A stretch of DNA of 64,000 nt from Lytechinus pictus (lineage: Eukaryota; Echinodermata; Echinoidea; Temnopleuroida; Toxopneustidae). The stretch is from positions 24,751,501-24,815,500 of the forward strand of contig NC_087257.1 of NCBI RefSeq assembly GCF_037042905.1, written 5' to 3'. This document shows positions 59,901 through 64,000 of the stretch, piece after piece; within the stretch, counting starts at the first letter, position 1; every line of letters begins with the position of its first letter. The notes beneath the pieces are model-generated. The model ran no database searches. It was not told where the DNA came from and saw only the letters and a list, made by a program, of their open reading frames with translations. The translations under genes were made by a program, and so were the position numbers.

Positions 59901-61757
59901 CTTATATCATTTGGTGTGTATATGATACAAGCGTCAAAAGGTCAAGTCACCACCTTCCACTTTTCTTGCTTGACCAATATACTCCATTTTCCGTGTAACC
60001 CGAGCGAACACAAAAACATTGACAAAATATCAAAAAAATGTTTGGTCAAACATGAAAATGTTTAAGGGAAATGTTGAAATCATATAAAATGTATGGTTTT
60101 CTCAATGCTATAAAACATTTTCCTAACGTTTAGCATTTAAAACGTATTTCCCTAATGTATTTTAGTAATATTAATAAAATGTTGCAATGATATATTTTTA
60201 CGAATTGACTCGTTTTAATCCATGTGCATATTATCTCTTGCTAATTTGTTTATTTATATTCATTTTATGTTGCCCTGTGTACTGTTCGTCTATATATAGA
60301 ACAGACAACCTGGACTTATTGTAATTGTTTCTATTTTTATCAAGAACAGGTGATTTTATACAAAAAAAAATATCATTGATTTTCAATATCATCATCATCC
60401 TCCCTTCACATCAACATCTTCCTCCTTTTCATTTTTCTCATGGCCATCATCGTCACCCTCATCACCACTCCGGGCCCCCAAATGCCGACTATATTGGACA
60501 ATTTGGGGGTGGGCATTGATCATAGACTGGCTTAATCACTGATCAGTGGGCCGGCTTAATACATGTTCTATTCAAACAGTTACACAAAAGATCATTGTGT
60601 AACTTACAGTCTTCTCATTGTTAGCTGTTCTATAATCTTCACACCTCTATTCATTGTCCACAAAACGCGCGAGACGGTGTAATTAATTGACCCCAGTCAA
60701 GTCCACATATAGCTAGGGTTGTTCAATTCAACCACGTTTCAACAGTATTTAATATACGAGTAGACATTCCTGATCTTATTTAATATCTGTATAAAATAAT
60801 GTACACATTAGATAGGGAAGATTGATACTGAAGAAAGAAAACAATGTAAGAGTCTTGTATCGTCATACATGTATGACTGATGGAACGATTGAAGTTAAAG
60901 AGAAGAAAGGAAAGAATGATCTGAAGAAATGAAATAATTAGATGTATATAGACTTAAAAGAGATTGAACAAGAACGGTATATAGAAGAATAAAAGATAAG
61001 ACAATAACAATTGATAGTGAATAAAATAAAGGGATAGACGTAGAAGATATTCAACAAAAAATTAAGAGCGATAGAAGAAAAGAGGACCGGAACTATTGAT
61101 ATTGAATAATAAAATAAAGGGATTGACTTAATAGAGATAAAGAGAAATTAAGATATAGATATATAGCAGGCGTATGTGTACGTGTAGAACAAGACAGGTT
61201 GATACTGACTAAATGAAAGCAAATGATGGATAAATTGGAACGACTGATAATGATTGAAGAAAAGGAATACATGTAACCCACCCCCTCACCCATGCTGATG
61301 CCAGGCCGTCCTCTACTATACCCGATGTTCAAACTATAATTATGTTGTGCATTAAATGAATAAGGTAAGTTTATCTTTCCACATTTCTAGCTGATTGTTT
61401 AACTTTAATCATTTTTCATACACATTCATGAAAAACGTACTGCGCAATTTAATGTCATTTAATTGGATATATTTCTTTTTTAAAATTAAGTATACTGCCA
61501 CTTCCTGACATATTGTTTCCATTATTGTTTTATTGCTTGGTTTTCCCTCATTCGCTCCCTCAATAATTTTAATCACATCATATCACTACTGAAGTTTAGG
61601 GGTGGATCCAGCCTTTTCAACGGTCCCGGGGGCCTGTATGCTTATTCAGTAAAATCTTACAAGTTGATAAAAAAATGGGGTTCACTCCCAAATGAAGGTA
61701 ATATATTCCTCGAAAAATCTGAACAGAAAAGCAAAAAGAAACCTAAACGAAAAAAAG

Positions 61758-62010
61758 GTCAGTTCATGGCCGTATGCAGCGGGGGGGGGGGGGGGGGGGG
61801 ATATTGAAAACTTAACATTTTCTTTTTTTTACAAAATTCATTAAAGGCATGCACGAAATGCGTCAATTTCCCTTTACAGAATGGAAAGACGCAATGACAA
61901 GCTCGGTCACTTTTCTCACTTCCTTTCAATTTTTTTTTAAATATTATATGCATCTTAATTGCCCCCCCCCCCCTACCTGCAAAAAATTTATGCATACGGC
62001 CATGGGTCAG
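61758..62010. mobile_element. foldback with G/C runs
   Basis: CATGGCCGTATGC near 61765 is mirrored by GCATACGGCCATG near 61992, with a 20-base G-run after the first and a C-run before the second. Confidence 0.55.
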
Positions 62011-63281
62011 TTCACTTATGTATGTCCGATATTTACCACAACAAATATTTTAATGACTCTCGATGGAAAGGGGGAGGGTGCTTATATGCCCCCCCCCGAT
62101 CCTCTACGGCTCAAATTCACATTTTTTTAATCTCAAAATTTTGCTTGTTTCAATTTCAAATGGGATTTTCAATTTCAGAAAATTCTTCCTTAGTACTTGT
62201 TCCCAATCTTTATAAAGTTCTCGCTATGCCTCTTAGAACTTGTTTTTTGTAGTATTTCTCGTTGATATTAGGCATAGTCTATTCATTTTATTTTACTCCT
62301 AAATCATACCATAATTAAAAGAAAAAATCCATCTCGTGCGATCGTACTCGTTTATGCTTTTGCAGATACCGTACTATAAATGCACGAGCTCGAAAGAAAA
62401 TCAGATTGCTCGAACTAAGTTACAACAAAATCACCAAATAGAAAGTATTTCGTGCTTTTTGTGCTATCCCGGTGATTGTTACTGAATCTACACTCATTCT
62501 CTTCGGTAAAATGATACAGGTATTGTATTTTTTAATGATGGACGTCCATTTTAGAGACAAAATCGGAAGTATATGCACTGTCACTGTCCTCTCTGCCTCT
62601 GCTCACATGTACCGGTACTGGTACCGTAGTGTACCGTACGATGCCTACCTAGCCTTAGCTACCGTATTAAGCACATTACAATTACAAGCCTTCACAAGGC
62701 ACAAGCAATTTTAATAACATGAATAATGTTGATTCTACTTGATTGTCATAATGTGAATGTCCAGTCAGATCCTTTTTATACCCAGTCGCCATATTAATTA
62801 TTATTACCAAGTTAGTAAAGATCTAGTACTAGGCCTAGTACTAGTAGTACCACTACCAGTGCCATTGGCATTGTATCTACCCGTACCACTACCATTTTGT
62901 TGAAATACTTGTCTTCATCATTCAAAAATATGATTTTGAAATTTGATCATAATTGATCACATCTAGACATTGAGTCTACTACATCGACCTGTCGATGATC
63001 GCCAACGTTAGTGGGGCCTACCGTGTCTCGTAAACATATTGGTAGATCTAGTAAAGGAATACGACCCTGGATTTTGAATAGGCCCTAAATCATTACCAAT
63101 CAAAAACTGTTAAAGATCTATTTGAGAATATCGACTAGGATTGTAGATCTAGTCTAACCCATGTTCATGATTATGACAGTGCAGAGCTCCGATTTACCTC
63201 TAATAAGAGTCTAAATTGGATATGCTATCATAAAGAAATACAAAACCTGCATCATTGGACTGAAGAAGAGTAAGTCTACAA

Positions 63282-63418
63282 CATGCACGTACTAACGTTA
63301 GGACTTCGGTCTACATTTTTTTTTTAATACAGACAGCAAATTAACAATTACAATGTAAATGTTGATTTGCTGTCTGTATTTTAAAAAGATGTAGACCTAA
63401 CGTTAGTACGTGCACATG
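63282..63418. repeat. 137-bp hairpin, arms of about 60 bp
   Basis: CATGCACGTACTAACGTTAG, GTCTACAT and AATACAGACAGCAAAT on the left are mirrored by ATTTGCTGTCTGTATT, ATGTAGAC and CTAACGTTAGTACGTGCACA on the right. The loop is short and AT-rich. Confidence 0.8.
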
Positions 63419-64000
63419 GGCGAATTTGTAAGCAAACATAACTGAAGATATAATACTTACAGTTAATTGACCTGATGTTAATCAGGCCAATGTGATCCAT
63501 TGTCTGACTTCAGTGGTTCATCTTTGTGCCTTCAGGCTAATCCACCGTTGGGTCTTAGTTAAGACCAAATCTTTACTTATAAGTTATATTGACAAGTATA
63601 CATCTATATGTCAAATCAAATGCATGTTTCTAAGGAATGATAAGGGAAAAAATGAGTCGAGCAAGCATTAGCGTACCTTGGGGGGGGGGGGGGCAGAGGG
63701 GACAGACTGCCCCCCCCCTGATGAGTCACGACCCATGCAAGAGACGTATCCCTGCCCCCCCCCCCCCTAACGAGCGAGCGAGATACAGATGGCCCGCTCC
63801 TTTGAACTTGAAGACCTTTTTTTGGTCAATTTTTTTTCTGATATGAAATCCTTAATTTGTGGTTGAAGCCCTTTATTTTTATTTTTCTTGTCAAAATTTT
63901 TCCTGGTATAATATCTTTTATTTCTGGTCAAAGACCTTTTTTTTTCCTTGTCAATTTTTTTGACGAATTTGCCCCCCCCCCCCTTGGAAAATCCTAGGTA

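Larger units (their letters stand above)
53792..64000. other. gene-free right flank
   Basis: No coding exon recognised to the end of the window. Annotated separately: a TTAA element, a minisatellite and foldbacks. The stretches 53800-55330, 59900-61700 and 62150-63270 show nothing I can name; 63660-64000 is rich in G and C homopolymers and poly-T. Confidence 0.45.

Overview
The window is nuclear DNA of an animal: AT-rich, intron-split genes with consensus GT/AG junctions, and crowded with transposon debris. The repeat load (TTAA-flanked foldback elements, tRNA-derived SINE pieces, a Ty3/gypsy element primed by tRNA-Trp, Tc1 relics, repeats carrying TGACCTTTGACCT, long C or G runs) and the multi-death-domain gene point to a marine invertebrate deuterostome, most likely a sea urchin. 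That assignment is inference, not read directly from a marker gene.

Four host genes can be supported. (1) Positions 147-6176, minus strand: six exons of the small GTPase Rab18; the last coding exon lies off the left edge. (2) Positions 11825-20061, plus strand: eight exons that join in phase to give about 624 residues, with a duplicated proline-rich N-terminus, a coiled coil and three death-fold regions, probably an apoptosis or innate-immune adaptor. (3) Positions 25232-31919, plus strand: five exons joining in phase to about 694 residues of a protein I do not recognise. (4) Positions 43152-51043, plus strand: a SKI/SNO/DAC-domain protein resembling SKIDA1. Its single large coding exon is split by a complete LTR retrotransposon.

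The central observation is that last gene. A CsRn1-like Ty3/gypsy element (45372-50813) has 871-bp LTRs that look identical, a tRNA-Trp primer-binding site, a very short Gag and an intact 1083-residue Pol. It sits inside the open reading frame, flanked by a 5-bp duplication. The host frame stops being host sequence at 45371 and resumes in phase at 50819, ending at 51043. The allele in this window therefore encodes a protein that has lost its last 74 residues and gained 32 residues read from the LTR. The apparently identical LTRs imply a very recent, probably still polymorphic, insertion.

Between genes: 6.3-11.8 kb holds a degenerate CTCGCG-rich repeat and foldbacks; 20-25 kb holds SINE pieces, a TGGTCTAAT inverted array, a cluster of CRE-like sites and a TTAA element with a nested hairpin; 32-42 kb holds a LINE tail, a GGTAAAAATGGCAGA minisatellite, several MITEs and a Tc1 transposon with long terminal repeats and a broken transposase; 51-64 kb has no recognisable gene and contains a large minisatellite with higher-order structure plus more foldbacks.
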